The position numbers and the translations under genes were made by a program. The notes under the pieces are model-generated. The model searched no databases, was not told the DNA's origin, and saw nothing but the letters and a program-made list of their open reading frames with translations. A DNA stretch of 64,000 nt from Prorocentrum cordatum. Its lineage: Eukaryota; Sar; Dinophyceae; Prorocentrales; Prorocentraceae. The stretch lies in assembly GCA_963575745.1 (NCBI GenBank), contig CAUYUJ010015837.1, positions 1,035,086-1,099,085 of the forward strand, given 5' to 3'. Shown here in pieces: positions 32,642 through 44,504 of this stretch (position 1 is the first letter of the stretch; each line of letters opens with the position of its first letter).

Positions 32642-33342
32642 TTCACCACCCTCCTTGCTTATAGCGCTCGTGATGTTTCCCATCTTCTACCCTGCGCAGC
32701 GCAGGGGGCGGTGGCGCTCCGCCCCCTCGGGGCCGTGGTTCTGTTCTGTTCTGCTCTCCGCCGGCCTTCCCCCCAGGCCTGCCGGGCACGGCCTGACCGT
32801 GCGCCCCCCCGGGCCCCCGCGGTGTGTGCCTGTCCGCTCGGCGGCCTCCTCACCGAGCCAAGTCCAGACGCGCCCTCGCAGAGGTCAGCCGCTCTGTGGT
32901 CGGAGTCCGTGATGAGCAGCACGAGGGGAGCACGGAAGCCGCAGGATCGAGCGCACCGTTCGCGCCGTGGGGCCAGACCTCTTCAGCCTCTCTGCTCGGG
33001 CACCTGGTCCGGGTTGGCTCCACCGCCGATGCGGAGCCGCAACCTGCGACCCGCCGCGGCGCTGGCGAGGATGCCGTGCGATCGGTCGACCACCCCCGAT
33101 GCGTCGAGCGCCGAAGCACTCTGCAGTCAGGGCTCTTCGAGGGCCCCGCGAGGGCCCCACGAGGGCCTCCAGAGGCAGAACATGGGCAAGACACCCCCCG
33201 TGCCGTCCGTGTTCTTGTTTCGCAGCGCGAGTGTATCAGGGGCGCCGGCGGAGGATCCGGGGCAAAGATAGGGGGAGAATAGGCAAAGGGTGGGATGCAT
33301 CGACCCCCTATCGCCCACTCTCGGCACCGCGCCTGGGGGGGA
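32642..33342. other. No gene recognised
   Basis: GC-rich with overlapping open frames on all strands. Nothing supported. Confidence 0.4.
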
Positions 33343-33505
33343 AGTGAGAAGGAGAAGGCCTTCTCAGAAGGCTCGGAAGCCCCCCGACCTTCTGAGAAGT
33401 CTTCTCAGCCTTCCCTGAAGCCACAGAAAACTGATCAGAAGGCCGGAGGGTTTCTGAGGAGGCCTGCTCCTTCTCGCCTCCCCCCCTCGCTCGCCGCCCG
33501 CCGAC
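33343..33505. repeat. Dispersed repeat family E, copy 2
   Basis: GAGAAGGAGAAGGCCTTCTC (imperfect palindrome), CCTTCTGAGAAGTCTTCTC, ACAGAAAACTGATCAGAAGG, then CCCCCCTCGCTCGCCGCC. Confidence 0.8.
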
Positions 33506-33639
33506 GTTCCTCGCCGACGGGGGTCTGAAAGCCCCCCCCCCAGCCCAGGAGGGGACTTGCGATCGGGGGCTCGTCGCCGATCTATCGGCGATGTGCCGCC
33601 GACTCCAGGCCGATGTTTCCCCCCCCGCTGTGCCGGCCC

Positions 33640-33722
33640 CCCCCCCCCTCCTCCTCCTCCTCCTCCTCCTCCTCCTCCTCCTCCTCCTCCTCCTCCTCCT
33701 CCTCCTCCTCCTCCTCCTCCTC
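33640..33722. repeat. (TCC)n array
   Basis: Uninterrupted TCC/CTC units. Confidence 0.95.
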
Positions 33723-34275
33723 ATTCCTCCTCTGGGCACCTCCCCCGGGGCGCGGATCCACCGGATCTGTCCGGATCTGTCCGGAAACGGTGCCGGAGGC
33801 CGCTCTGGGCTCCTCTGGGCACCTCCCCCGGGGCCGGTTTTGTGAGGATGTCTCAAGCGAGGGCGCCGGTTTGGGATTCCGCGGTGAGGAGGCGCGCGCG
33901 TGAGGAGGCGCGGGCCCGACGAGCGCCACCCACCACCAGGGGGCCGCCTTCGCCGGCACGCGCGGGCAGGCTGCCCGCGCGTAAGGTCGCGCGCACACGC
34001 CCTCGTCTCCACGGCGGCCTGCTGCGCCGGCGGCCCGCGCACGCCACCGCGCAAGGTCGCCGCGTCGTTTTTTGCGTGAAGATCCGCGTTTGATCTTCGC
34101 TCGCTTGATCTTCCCAACTCCGCCCTGGTAGGGCTCTTGCTTTGGATCGTGCAGTGTGGGCCCCCCACCTCCTTCCTTCCTCCCGCCTCCCTCCTCCCTC
34201 CTCCCCGCCTCCCCTTCGTCCACTCTCCGCCCACCCTCTTTTCTTGTTCAGTCGTCCGCTCCCTCGTCAAGATCT
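33723..34275. other. No gene recognised
   Basis: Two copies of CTCTGGGCACCTCCCCCGGG about 85 bases apart (33730, 33814). Otherwise GC-rich DNA without a supported gene. Confidence 0.45.
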
Positions 34276-37105
34276 CGCGGGCCCTGCAGGGTTGCGAACC
34301 GCGCAGCTGTCGCCATTTTCGTGGGCTCCTGGGAGATCCAGCGGGGTTGAGGTCCACGCAGGCCCAGCCGAATCCTCGCGACTCCCTGCGGGGTTGCGAA
34401 CCGCGCAGCTGTCGCCATTTTCGTGGGCTCCTGGGAGGTCCAGCGGAGTGGAGGTCCACGCAGATCTGCCGAGACCTCGCGGCTCCCTGCGGGGTTGCGA
34501 ACCGCGCAGCCGTCGCCATTTTCGTGGGCTCCTGGGAGGTCCAGCGGAGTGGTGGAGGTCCACGCAGGCCCAGCCGAATCCTCGCGGCTCCCTGCGGGGT
34601 TGCGAACCGCGCAGCCGTCGCCATTTTCGTGGGCTCCTGGGAGGTCCAGCGGAGTGGTGGAGGTCCACGCAGGCCCAGCCGTCGCGGCTCCCTGCCGAAC
34701 CGCGCAGCCGTCGCCAGGCCCCCTCCTCGCGCTTCCTGCTGCGAACCGCGCAGCGTCGCCATTTTCGCCGCGCCTGGGAGGTCCAGCAGAGGTGGTGGAG
34801 GTCCACGCAGATCTCCGAGACCTCGCGGCTCCCTGCGGGTTGCGAACCGCGCAGCCGTCGCCATTTTCGTGGGCTCCTGGGAGGTCCAGCGGAGTGGTGG
34901 AGGTCCGCCCAGCCGAATCCTCGCGGCTCCCTGCGGGGTTGCGAACCGCGCAGCCGTCGCCATTTTTGTGGGCTCCTGGGAGGTCCAGCGGAGTGGTGGA
35001 GGTCCACGCAGGCCCAGCCGAATCCTCGCGGCTCCCTGCGGAGTTGCGAACCGCGCAGCCGTCGCCATTTTCGTGGGCTCCTGGGAGGTCCAGGGGAGTG
35101 GAGGTCCACGCAGATCTGCCGAGACCTCGCGGCTCCCTGCGGGGTTGCGAACCGCGCAGCCGTCGCCATTTTGTGGGCTCCAGAGCGTCAGGCCCAGAAT
35201 TTTCGTCGCCACCTGGGAGGTCCAGCCTCCACGCAGGACGACGCGGCTCCCGGGAGTTGCGGGCGCGCACCGTCGCCATTTTCGTGGCTCCTGGGAGGTC
35301 CAGGGAGTGGAGGTCCACGCAGATCTGCCGAGACCTGCGTCAGAGGTCCAGCGGAGTGGTGGAGGTCCACGCAGGCCCAGCCGAATCCTCGCGGCTCCCT
35401 GCGGGGTTGCGAACCGCGCAGCCGTCGCCATTTTCGTGGGCTCCTGGGAGGTCCAGCGGAGTGGTGGAGGTCCACGCAGGCCCAGCCGAATCCTCGCGAC
35501 TTCCTGCGGGGTTGCGAACCGCGCAGCTGTCGCCATTTTCGTGGGCTCCTGGGAGGTCCAGCGGAGTGGAGGTCCACGCAGATCTGCCGAGACCTCGCGG
35601 CTCCCTGCGGGGTTGCGACCGCGCAGCCGTCGCCATTTTCGTGGGCTCCTGGGAGGTCCAGCGGAGTGGTGGAGGTCCACGCAGGCCCAGCCGAATCCTC
35701 GCGGCTCCCTGCGGGGTTGCGAACCGCGCAGCCGTCGCCGTGGGCTCCTGGGAGGTCCAGCGGAGTGGTGGAGGTTCTGCCGAGACCTCGCGGCTCCTTG
35801 CGGGGTTGCGAACCGCGCAGCCGTCGCCATTTTCGTGGGCTCCTGGGAGGTCCAGCGGAGTGGTGGAGGTCCACGCAGGCCCAGCCGAATCCTCGCGACT
35901 TCCTGCGGGGTTGCGAACCGCGCAGCTGTCGCCATTTTCGTGGGCTCCTGGGAGGTCCAGCGGAGTGGAGGTCCACGCAGATCTGCCGAGACCTCGCGGC
36001 TCCCTGCGGGGTTGCGAACCGCGCAGCCGTCGCCATTTTCGTGGGCTCCTGGGAGGTCCAGCGGAGTGGTGGAGGTCCACGCAGGCCCAGCCGAATCCCG
36101 CGGCTTCCTGCGGGGTTGCGAACCGCGCAGCTGTCGCCATTTTCGTGGGCTCCTGGGAGGTCCAGCGGAGTGGAGGTCCACGCAGATCTGCCGAGACCTC
36201 GCGGCTTCCTGCGGGGTTGCGAACCGCGCAGCTGTCGCCATTTTCGTGGGCTCCTGGGAGGTCCAGCGGTGGTGGAGGTCCACGCAGCCCTGCCGAATCC
36301 TCGCGGCTCCCTGCGGAGTTGCGAACCGCGCAGCCGTCGCCATTTTCGTGGGCTCCTGGGAGGTCCAGCGGAGTGGTGGAGGTCCACGCAGGCCCAGCCG
36401 AATCCTCGCGACTTCCTGCGGGGTTGCGAACTGCGCAGCTGTCGCCATTTTCGTTGGCTCCTGGGAGGTCCAGCGGAGTGGAGGTCCACGCAGATCTGCC
36501 GAGACCTCGCGGCTCCCTGCGGGGTTGCGAACCGCGCAGCCGTCGCCATTTTCGTGGGCTCCTGGGAGGTTCAGCGGAGTGGTTGAGGTCCACGCAGATC
36601 TTTTGAGACCTCGCGACTTCCTGCGGGGTTGCGAACCGCGCAGCCGTCGCCATTTTCGTGGGCTCCTGGGAGGTCCAGCGGAGTGGTGGAGGTCCACGCA
36701 GGCCCAGCCGAATCCTGGCGACTTCCTGCGGGATTGCGAACCGCGCAGCTGTCGCCAATTTCGTGGGCTCCTGGGAGGTCCAGCGGAGTGGATGTCCACG
36801 CAGATCTGCCGAGACCTCGCGGCTCCTGGGCGGTCCAGCGGAGTGGAGGTCCACGCAGATTTCCCGAGACCTCGCGACTTCCTGCGGGATTGCGAACCGC
36901 GCAATTGTCGCCATTCTCGTTGGGTCCCTGGAGGGTGAGCAGAGTGGAGGTCCACGCAGAGCTGCCGAGACTTTGCGGCTCACTGCGGGGTTGCGAACCG
37001 CGCAATTCTCGCCATTTCCGTGGGCTCCAGGGAGGTCCAGCGGAGTAGAGGTCCTCGCAGGCCCAGCCGAGACCTCGCGGCTCCCTGCAGGGTTTCGAAC
37101 CTGAG
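34276..37105. repeat. 2.8-kb satellite, period about 102 bases
   Basis: About 25 monomers with GTTGCGAACCGCGCAG (34291, 34393, 34494, 34599 and on), CGCCATTTTCGTGGGCTCC, then CTGGGAGGTCCAGCGGAGTG. Two monomer types alternate: one with CACGCAGATCTGCCGAGACC, one with GTGGAGGTCCACGCAGGCC + CAGCCGAATCC. Truncated or deleted monomers sit at 34680-34760, 34905, 35170-35340 and 36820. Divergence rises at the right end (36700-37105). The period is mostly divisible by three and stop-free, so both strands stay open for hundreds of codons. These are not genes. Confidence 0.97.
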
Positions 37106-37499
37106 TTGGCGCAGGCCATGTTCTCCCCTCGACTCCCCCTCCTCTCCGACGGACCTGCCTCTCTGAAAGCAGCCCAAGCCAGCATCCAGGGACCCCCCTG
37201 CTATCTTCCTCCATCCCTCCCCACAGACCGAGCGCCTCCGGCATAGCCAGAAGCACGCGGAGGACTCCGACCCGAAAGTCGGATCTTGGTTCGAATACCA
37301 AGCGTTTAGGCGGTTTTTATGTGTGCCTTCCTCATGCACTGAAGGGGTCCTAGCGGCAGTTGAAAGTCGGCCGGGTTCCCGGGTTCCCAGTTTCGGGTTC
37401 CTGGGCTCGGGGTTCCGGCTTCCCGGCTGTTTCCAAACTGATTTTGGTGGGCGGTGGGGTTCTGGGGTTCTGTATCGGGTTCGCAGGTTTCCGGGTTCC
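37106..37499. other. No gene recognised
   Basis: Includes GGGTTCCCGGGTTCC-type short repeats at 37370-37500. Confidence 0.5.
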
Positions 37500-37790
37500 C
37501 GGTCGATCTCACGATCGATCTCATTATCGATATCACCATCCATCTCATTCATTCGATCTCACCATCGATTTCATTATCAATACCATTCAATCGATCTCAT
37601 CCTGGATCTCACCATCCATGCCACTCCATCGATCTCACTGTCGGTCTTACTGCCGATGTCACTCAATCGATCTCACTATCGGTCTCACTCTCGATCTCAC
37701 TATCGGTCTCGTCAGCGATCTTACGTTCTTTTTGTTCTCACTCCATCGATCTTACGATCGATGCCACTATCAGTCTCACGATCGGCCTCA
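37500..37790. repeat. CGATCTCACTAT minisatellite
   Basis: Degenerate units of 12-18 bases with TCGATCTCAC and TCGGTCTCAC as the commonest forms. Confidence 0.85.
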
Positions 37791-37806
37791 GATGCGATGC
37801 ATTTGC

Positions 37807-37841
37807 ATTGCTTAGCATTGTGCCACGCAATGCTAAGCAAT
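37807..37841. other. Perfect 14-base inverted repeat with 7-base loop
   Basis: ATTGCTTAGCATTG / TGCCACG / CAATGCTAAGCAAT. It sits at the right end of the CGATCTCAC minisatellite. Confidence 0.95.
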
Positions 37842-38774
37842 TCCCAGCTACCCATCTAACCACTGATTGGGCTTATGTTGTTTTCACTTCTAGGTTTCCG
37901 GCGCCAGCCAGAACCCCCTAAGTCAGTTTGTGCGCCGCGCCCCCCCTTCACCTCTCATCCTTCGTTCCCTCCTTCCCCTCGCCTCTTGCCCCCCGCCCCC
38001 CTCCTCCAGAGGACCTTGTGGAGCTGCCCGACGAGACGGACGAGCAGGTCTCCCAGAGCCGCTCGACGATCGCCTTCACCATCCCCAAGGACGAGGAGGA
38101 GGAGGAGGAGGAGGAGGAGGAGTAGGAGGAGGTGGTCGGCCACGCGCAGAGGGGGATAGGGGGAGGGGGCAGGCTTCTTGGAAGCATCTTTTTGTTGTTG
38201 TTGTGAAAATAACAGCGAGGGTAGAAAAATCACGAGGGTAGGACAATCCCGAGAGTATAAAATGAACCCGAGGGCTTTTATATCCTCGGTTTTTTCACGC
38301 ACTCGGGTTTTCTTTATACCATCGGGTGTGTTGTACCTTCAGAAGGCGAGGGTTTTGTCTTGCGCCCTCCAAGAGGCACCATCCCTCTAAGAAGCCTTCC
38401 CCCCTTCCCCCTGCCCCCCCCGTGCGCGCCGCCGAGGAGGAGGAGATCTTTTTTTATACCCTCAGAGGGCGTGGGCCTCGTCTGTCCCTGCAGGACCGGC
38501 GCCCTCTAAGAGGCAGCCTCTCTCTAAGAAGCCTTCTCCCCTTCCCCCTGCTCCCCCCCCAGTACGCGCCACCAGGGGAAGGATTGGAGGGAGCGGAGGC
38601 AGCGAGGAGGAGGAGAGGGAGTCAGGGATGAGCAGGCCCCAGACATCCGCCGTCCTGTTTTTTCCTCTCATGCAAAGTGAGCTTCTTGTTTTCTCTGTGC
38701 ACACCCCGCGCAGGATCTCCTCCTACACCTCCTCTTTTTCAGCTCCCTCTTCCTCGCTCATACACACAACCACG

Positions 38775-38778
<4 letters not shown>
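37842..38778. other. No gene recognised; family E-like and GGA patches
   Basis: A GGA run (38092-38125), a patch of CCGAGGG/CCTCGG/ACTCGGG words with TTTTATA spacers (38220-38340), and two copies of an E-like block (CTCTAAGAAGCCTTC at 38384 and 38525). A truncated family D start, CCCCAGACATCCGCCGTCC, lies at 38629. Confidence 0.5.
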
Positions 38779-38835
<57 letters not shown>

Positions 38836-39410
38836 AGCAGCATCATCGACATAATCAGCATCATCATCAGCACCATCATCAACAACAGCAACATCATCAT
38901 CAATATCAGCATCGTCGTCATCAGCATTATCGTCATCATCAACATAATCATCGTCATCATCAGAAACAACATCACCATCATCGTCATCAGCATAGTCATC
39001 ATCAACATCAGCAGCAACAACATCATCCTCATCCTCATCGTCATCATCATCAGCTGCATCACCACCAGAATCATCATCAGCATAGTCAGCATGATCATTA
39101 TCATGATCATCACCATCATGATCATTTTCAGCATCAGCATCATCATCATCAGCAGCGGCAGCAGCATAAACAGCATCGTCATCATCATCATCGTCACCAC
39201 CACCACCCTAATCATCATCAGCATCAGCATCGTCATCATCATCATCATCATCAGCATCGTCATTGCCATCAGCACCATCATCGTAACCATCATCACCTCA
39301 CACACCATAACGCATTCACTCACACTCATTTAAATCCACACGCTCACTTATCATCACCACTCAGTATCATCACCACCGTCATCATCAGCATCATCATCAA
39401 CACCAGCAGT

Positions 39411-39456
<46 letters not shown>

Positions 39457-39530
39457 CCAACATCACCACCATCAACAACATCATCATCGTCATCAGCATC
39501 ACCACCACCACGATTATCATACCCCTGAAG
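38779..39530. repeat. (CAT)n/(CAG)n trinucleotide array
   Basis: About 750 bases of CAT with CAG/CAA/CGT interruptions and a short break at 39300-39345. Confidence 0.97.
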
Positions 39531-39554
39531 CACATACTCACCGTGAGTGAAGTC

Positions 39555-40480
39555 TCGAGCGGGTGCCCCATCCATATGCGGCCCGCACTTTATGTTGGTA
39601 ATCCGAGCGGGTAGTCATAGTTGTTGAGCCCCCCAAGGGGTCAAACCGTCAGGATGTTTCAGGTTGGGGCCTCGTCTGTGAGCGCATTGCGAGGAAGTCT
39701 GAGGCGCCCCCCCCATGGGGCCCGCGCTTCATATTGGTCATCCGAGCAGGTCCTCGGCAAACTGTACCAGTTGTATCGCACTTGAGCACCCCAAAGGGGC
39801 AAATCGCGAAGATGTCTCAAGCGGGGGCCTCGTCTGTGAGCAACTTGCAAGGACGTCTCACGCGGGAGCCCCCTCCCTATGGGGCCCGCATTTTACGTGG
39901 GTATTCCGACCAGGTCATTGGCAAAGTCTACCAGGTATCGCACTTGAGCACCCCAAGGGGGCAGGTCGTGAGGATGTCTCAAGCGGCGGTCTCGTTTGTG
40001 AGTGAACTGCTAGAACGTCTCACGCGGGAGCTCCCTCCCTTTGGGGCCCGCGTTTCATGGTGGTAACCCGAGCGGGGCATCGGCAAGCTTTACCAGGCAT
40101 TGTCAAATCATGAGGATGTCTCAAGCGGGGGTCTCGTCTGTGAGAGCGTTGCGAGGAAATCTCAGGCGGGAGCCCCCTCCCTATGAGACCCGCGTTTCAT
40201 GTTGGTATTCCGAGCGGGTCATCCGCAAACTACACTAGGCATAGCACTTGAGCACCCCAAGAGGGCAAATCGTGAGGGTCTCTCAAGCGGGCCCCCCCTC
40301 CATTTGGGGCCCGCACTTCCTGTTGGTAATTGGGCTCCTCCTGCTTGAATATGCCCTCCCTGTAGGGTCCCCACCTCCATGTTTGAATCAAAGGCTTGAA
40401 TCTTGACGAAGTCTCAAGCGGGAACTTCGTCAGTGAGCGAGTCGTCAGGAAGTCTCGAGCTGGTGCCCTCGGAAAGCTCC
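39555..40480 (+). repeat. Satellite of about 142-162-base monomers
   Basis: CTCGTCTGTGAG recurs at 39671, 39829, 39991 (one change) and 40133. Each monomer has GATGTCTCAAGCGGGGG, CTCCCT(A/T)TGGGGCCCGC and CACTTGAGCACCCCAA. Partial monomers lie at both ends. Confidence 0.93.
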
Positions 40481-40494
40481 CGAAGGTTATAGCA

Positions 40495-40790
40495 CCCCCC
40501 AGGAGGCTTCAGGAACCCACATGAAGTTTCAGGAGGCCCCGGAGGCCGCAGGAGTCCCTAGAGCCATCAGAAAGCCCTAGGCGGCCCCATGAGTTGTCCA
40601 AGAGGCCCCGGGAGGTCTCAGGAGTAACCCGGACTGCACGAGGTCCCTGGAGGCCCCAGAAGGCTCCAGAAGGCCCTAGGAGGTCCCAGGTGACAGCAGG
40701 AGGCCCAAGGCAGGAAGAGGAGGCCAGGCTCCAGGAGCCCCCAGAGGCTTTCGGAGACAACGGGAGGCCCTTTCAGGCCCGAGAAGAGGC
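40495..40790. repeat. Degenerate AGGAGGCCCC-rich repeat (family G-like)
   Basis: GGAGGCCCC, CCCAGGAGGC and CAGAAGGC words recur about every 11-30 bases. The same words reappear at 41070-41170 inside the GGA array. Confidence 0.55.
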
Positions 40791-40799
40791 AGGACGAGG

Positions 40800-41860
40800 G
40801 ACGATGAGGAGGAGGAGGGGGATGAGGAGGAGGAGGAGGAGGAGGAGGAGGAGAAGGAGGAGAAGGAGGTGGGGGCGCGCAGGAGGAGAAGGAGGAGGAG
40901 GAGGAGGAGAAGAAGGAGAAGGGCGCGGCAGGAGGAGAGGAGGAGGAGAGGAGGAGAAGAAGGAGAGGAGGAGGGGAGGAGGAGGAGGAGGACGAGGAGG
41001 AGAGGGAGGAGGGAGCAGGAGGAGGAGGAGGAGGAGGAGGAGACAGGATGAGCAGGAAGAGGAAGAGTGCTCCAGGAGGCCCTGGGAGGCTCCAGAAGGC
41101 TGCAGCACGCCTCGGGAAGCTCCATGAGCCCCCAGGAGGCCCCAGGTGGAGGCGGGAGGCCCAAGCAGGAGGAGGAGGAGGAGGAGGAGGAGGAGGAGAC
41201 GGAGAAGGACGAGTAATAACAGAAGGAGGAAGAGGAGAAAAGAGAGGATGAGGAGCAAGAGCAGGAGGAGGAGGAGGAGGCAGACGTAGGAAGAGGAGGA
41301 AGAGAAGGAGGAGGAGGAGGAGGAGGAGGAGGAGGAAGACGAGGACGAGGACGAGGAGGAGGAGGATGGCGAAGACGACAAGGATGACCAGGACGACGAG
41401 GACGAGGACGAGGACGAGGAGGAGGAGAATATGCTAGAACTGGCAAAGGAGGTGTGGAGTTGGAGGAGGAGGAGGAGGAGGAGGAGGTGGAGGAGGAGGA
41501 GGAGCATGATGATGACGTGGAGGAGGAGGAGGAGGAGGTGGAGGAGGAGGATGAGGAGGAGGACGAGGCGGAGGAGGAGGAGGAGGAGGAGGAGGAGGCG
41601 GAGGCGGCGGCGGCGGCGGCGGCGGCGGCGGAGCAGCAGAAGCAGCAGCAGTAGCAGCAGCAACAGCGGCAGCAGTAGCAGGCAGGAGGAGGCAGGAGGA
41701 GGCAGGAGGCAGGAGGCAGGAGGCAGGAGGCAGGAGGCAGGAGGAGGCATGGGGAGGGGCTGGAGGAGGAGGAGGCAGAAAGAGGTGGAGGCAGGAAGAT
41801 GAGGCAAGAAGGGGGAGGAGGAGGCAGGTGGGTGTAGGAGGAGGGAGCAAGAGGATGTCC
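40800..41860. repeat. 1-kb GGA/GCG array
   Basis: Almost pure purine strand (GGA, GAA, GAC, GCG units), broken only at 41065-41165. It gives poly-Arg, poly-Glu or poly-Ser/Leu by frame. Confidence 0.97.
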
Positions 41861-42052
41861 TCAGGCAAGCTGAACAAATTGTCGTGTGGGGTCTTTCCGT
41901 CGGAGATTTTTCCAAACAAGCGTGGCAGGACCATTTCCAAAGAGTAGGGAGTTCCAAAGGGTTTCTTAGGGATTTCCCTCTCAAGGATCGGTCCCCCCTC
42001 CTATCCCCTCCTCCTTAGATGCAGGGAGGTCCACAGAAAGGCCTCGTCGTCG

Positions 42053-42305
42053 TGGGCCCCAGAAATCCGCCGTCCTGATTTTTTGTCAAGGCGTGGTTCG
42101 ACCATGGTTTTCGGCGGCGAGCGAGAGTGAAAGTGAGAAGGAAGATGCGTCCCCAGAAGGCTCGGGAGCTCTCCGGCCTTCTGAGAAGTTGTCTGAGGCT
42201 CTTCCGACGGCGCAGGAGACTTTTCAGAAGGCGCGGGGGTTTCTGAGAAAACCCGCCGCCTTCTGAGGAGGCCTTCTCCTTCTCGCTTCTCCCCCTCGCT
42301 CGCCG
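42053..42305. repeat. Family D start followed by family E copy 3
   Basis: CCCCAGAAATCCGCCGTCCT + GATTTTTTGTC (family D start) at 42055-42087. Then family E from 42133 with GGCCTTCTGAGAAG, CAGGAGACTTTTCAGAAGG and CCCCCTCGCTCGCCGCC. Confidence 0.7.
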
Positions 42306-42439
42306 CCGAATCATTTGTGTGAGCTTTGCGCGAATTCCTCAGATTCTTGTTTTGGACTGGTTTGGGGTTAAGCGCTCACACCCAGGCAGCAGCAGGACCA
42401 AACGAGGGCCCGAAAAAGGCGAACGGGAGAGGGCCAGAG

Positions 42440-43935
42440 CCAAAACACGACGGCGGAGGGACTGGATATATCTCGGGTCGGCGCTGGCCTCCGCCGTGGT
42501 GGCGCCTCCGGCGCCGCGTCTGGCGCATTTGGCGCGGCAGGGGGGAGTGGAGGGGAGGTGGACCCAGGCATCCGACGTCGTGAATGTGTGGCTGCGCTGC
42601 TTCCAGAGGTATGGACCCCTTCCCCGAGACTGTCTGCTCATCCTGAGTTGTTTTTTGACGATCCCAGGGCTCGCTGAGGACACAGGGCGGACTCATGTAT
42701 CCGACGTCGCGATTTTGTCACGTTGCTTCCCAAACCCCAAACGTGTGGGCCCCTTCCCCGCGGACTAGATTTTCATCCCGAGTAGTTCGGTTGACGGTCC
42801 CGTGGGGGGCCATCGAATGCAGAAAATTTGCAAATAAAGTTATCCATGGTGTTTTTTTTCTCAGGCTTCGAGGATGTCAGAAGAGAAGGAGGATGAGGAG
42901 GAGGAGGAGGAGAAGGAGGAGGAGGAGGACCAGTGTAAACCCAAGAGTCATCACCGATGTTGGAATTAAGCCTTCCTCCAAACTCCCTCTTCATAGGCCC
43001 CTACAACGGCTCATTTCCATTGAGGGAACTGCTTCGTTGTAAGGCAACCGTTTGAAGATCCTGAAGCATGCCGAAACATTGTTCTCGGGATTTCAACGCC
43101 ACGTATCAACGTGACTGCTGCGTCTTGACGATCCGGAATCTTGCCAGAGCGCCATTTTTGGAACCTCAACATTGCGAATCAACATAATTGATGCACCCGT
43201 GTAATCCTCGACCCTGCCAAAACACCAATTCTGGTACGTTGATCATGGGAACCCGTGAAGCTCTTGCAAATTTTAAAAGCGAGTGTGCGCGGCACTAAGG
43301 CGAGAGCCACATTTTGAAAACGACCCGCCCTCAATCCGTAAAGCTTTTGCACATGTTTTAAACACACACGTGCGCGGCGCTAAGGCGAGAACCACATTTT
43401 GAAAACGATCCGCCCTCAATCCGTGAAGCCCTTGCAAAATGTTAAAGCGAATGTGCGCGGCGCTAAGGCGAGAGCCACATTTTGAAAACGACCCGCCCTC
43501 AATCCGTGAAGCTTTTGCACATGCTTTAAACACACACACACACACACACACGTGCGTGGCGCTAAGACGAGAGCCACATATTGAAAACGACCCACCCTCA
43601 ATCCGTAAAACTACTTGTGTGCGCGGCGCTAGGGCGAGAATCACATTCTTTGAAAACGACCCGCCCTCAATCCGTGAAGCTCTTGCAAGATGTTAAAGCG
43701 AATGTGCGCGGCGCTAAGGCGAGAGCCACATTTTGAAAACGACCCGCCCTCCATCTGTGAATCTGTTGTCACTTTCAGAAATTCAGAGACATCAATGGTG
43801 AGGGCGTCTCAGGCGAAACTCCCGGCCCGCCCTAAACACTCACCTCGGAGTGCGACAGGGAGAAGTTACCTACAAAGAGAATGATGGAGGAGGAGATGGA
43901 GGGAGGGAGTCAGAGGAGGGATGTGGAGAGGGAGG
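42440..43935 (+). repeat. Composite cassette copy A
   Basis: Order: a GGCGCC-rich head (42475-42560), two family D monomers (42563-42666, 42690-42800), a T-run, a GGA tract (42885-42930), a core of about 330 bases beginning CCAGTGTAAACCCAAGAG, six 83-base tandem units (43255-43780), a tail with CGGCCCGCCC and GTGCGACAGGGAGAAGTTA, then GGA again. The same order is seen at 46740-48180. Confidence 0.9.
43255..43780 (+). repeat. 83-base tandem repeat in cassette A
   Basis: GAGAGCCACATTTTGAAAAC at 43302, 43387 (variant), 43470, 43569, 43636 (variant) and 43721. One unit has an (AC)n insertion at 43530. Each unit also has AATGTGCGCGGCGCTAAGGC and CCGCCCTCAATCCGTGAAGC. Confidence 0.95.
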
Positions 43936-44504
43936 GCTGGTGGACGAGGGGGCCCACGCCCATTTCTGTCGCCGACGGTGCCTCCGCTCTGCGCCGCCCC
44001 AGTCCGCACAACCTCTGGACGGCCCGACGGCCTTGTGGACGTGAGCAGATGTCTGGCGGCCCGTCTGTTCCAGGCATGGTGCACTCGGCTCGCCCTGTCG
44101 CCGCCGCTCGGGGTTCGAGGCTTCGGGCGTTTTCGTCGGCTTTCGGCGGCGTCCCAGCCTCGGGATGATTTCCAACAGCTGCGCCTCGTGGAGGGCGTTC
44201 CGTGGGTGCCTGGGCCGTCCTCGAACGACTGTTGGAGAGCCGAGTTATAGCCCCCAAGCCCTGGAGCCCTCCGGGCTTCCGCGAGGCTTTTTTCAGTAGG
44301 CTCCGGGCGTTTCGAGGGCTCGTGTGACATTGATGTTCGTGATTATGTCGGGCAATGGGAGGCCGCCTGCAGCCTGTGAGGCACCTGTCTTCGGCTTTCT
44401 GTGCTCTTGAGCTTGCTGGCCCAGTTTCTGCGCTGGCAGCGGGAAAGTACAGAGCTGGTGTTGATGGGTTTGCTGCTCCATTGTCTTTTCTGCATGTCCT
44501 CCAG
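43936..44504. other. No confident gene; may hold 5' exons of the KH gene
   Basis: Donor-like GTGAGC at 44041 and GTGAGG at 44378. Open frames exist on both strands without a domain. I cannot assemble exons from sequence alone. Confidence 0.3.

Noticed and set aside
33308-36955. 1215-codon minus-strand open frame
   Set aside because: It is the translation of the 102-base satellite plus neighbouring GC-rich and TCC repeats. The plus strand is equally open (933 codons from 34137).
37262-37310. tRNA-like arms (CTTGGTTCGAATACCAAG and CCGACCCGAAAGTCGG)
   Set aside because: The loops have the wrong sizes and no acceptor stem pairs with the sequence after GCGTTTAGGCGG.
38628-39614. 328-codon His-rich frame
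   Set aside because: Product of the CAT array; other frames are equally open as Ile or Met runs.
39555-40480. CRISPR-like array
   Set aside because: Units are 142-162 bases with diverged full-length similarity and no short identical repeats separated by unique spacers.
40773-41984. 403-codon Leu/Ser-rich minus-strand frame
   Set aside because: Product of the GGA array read in reverse.
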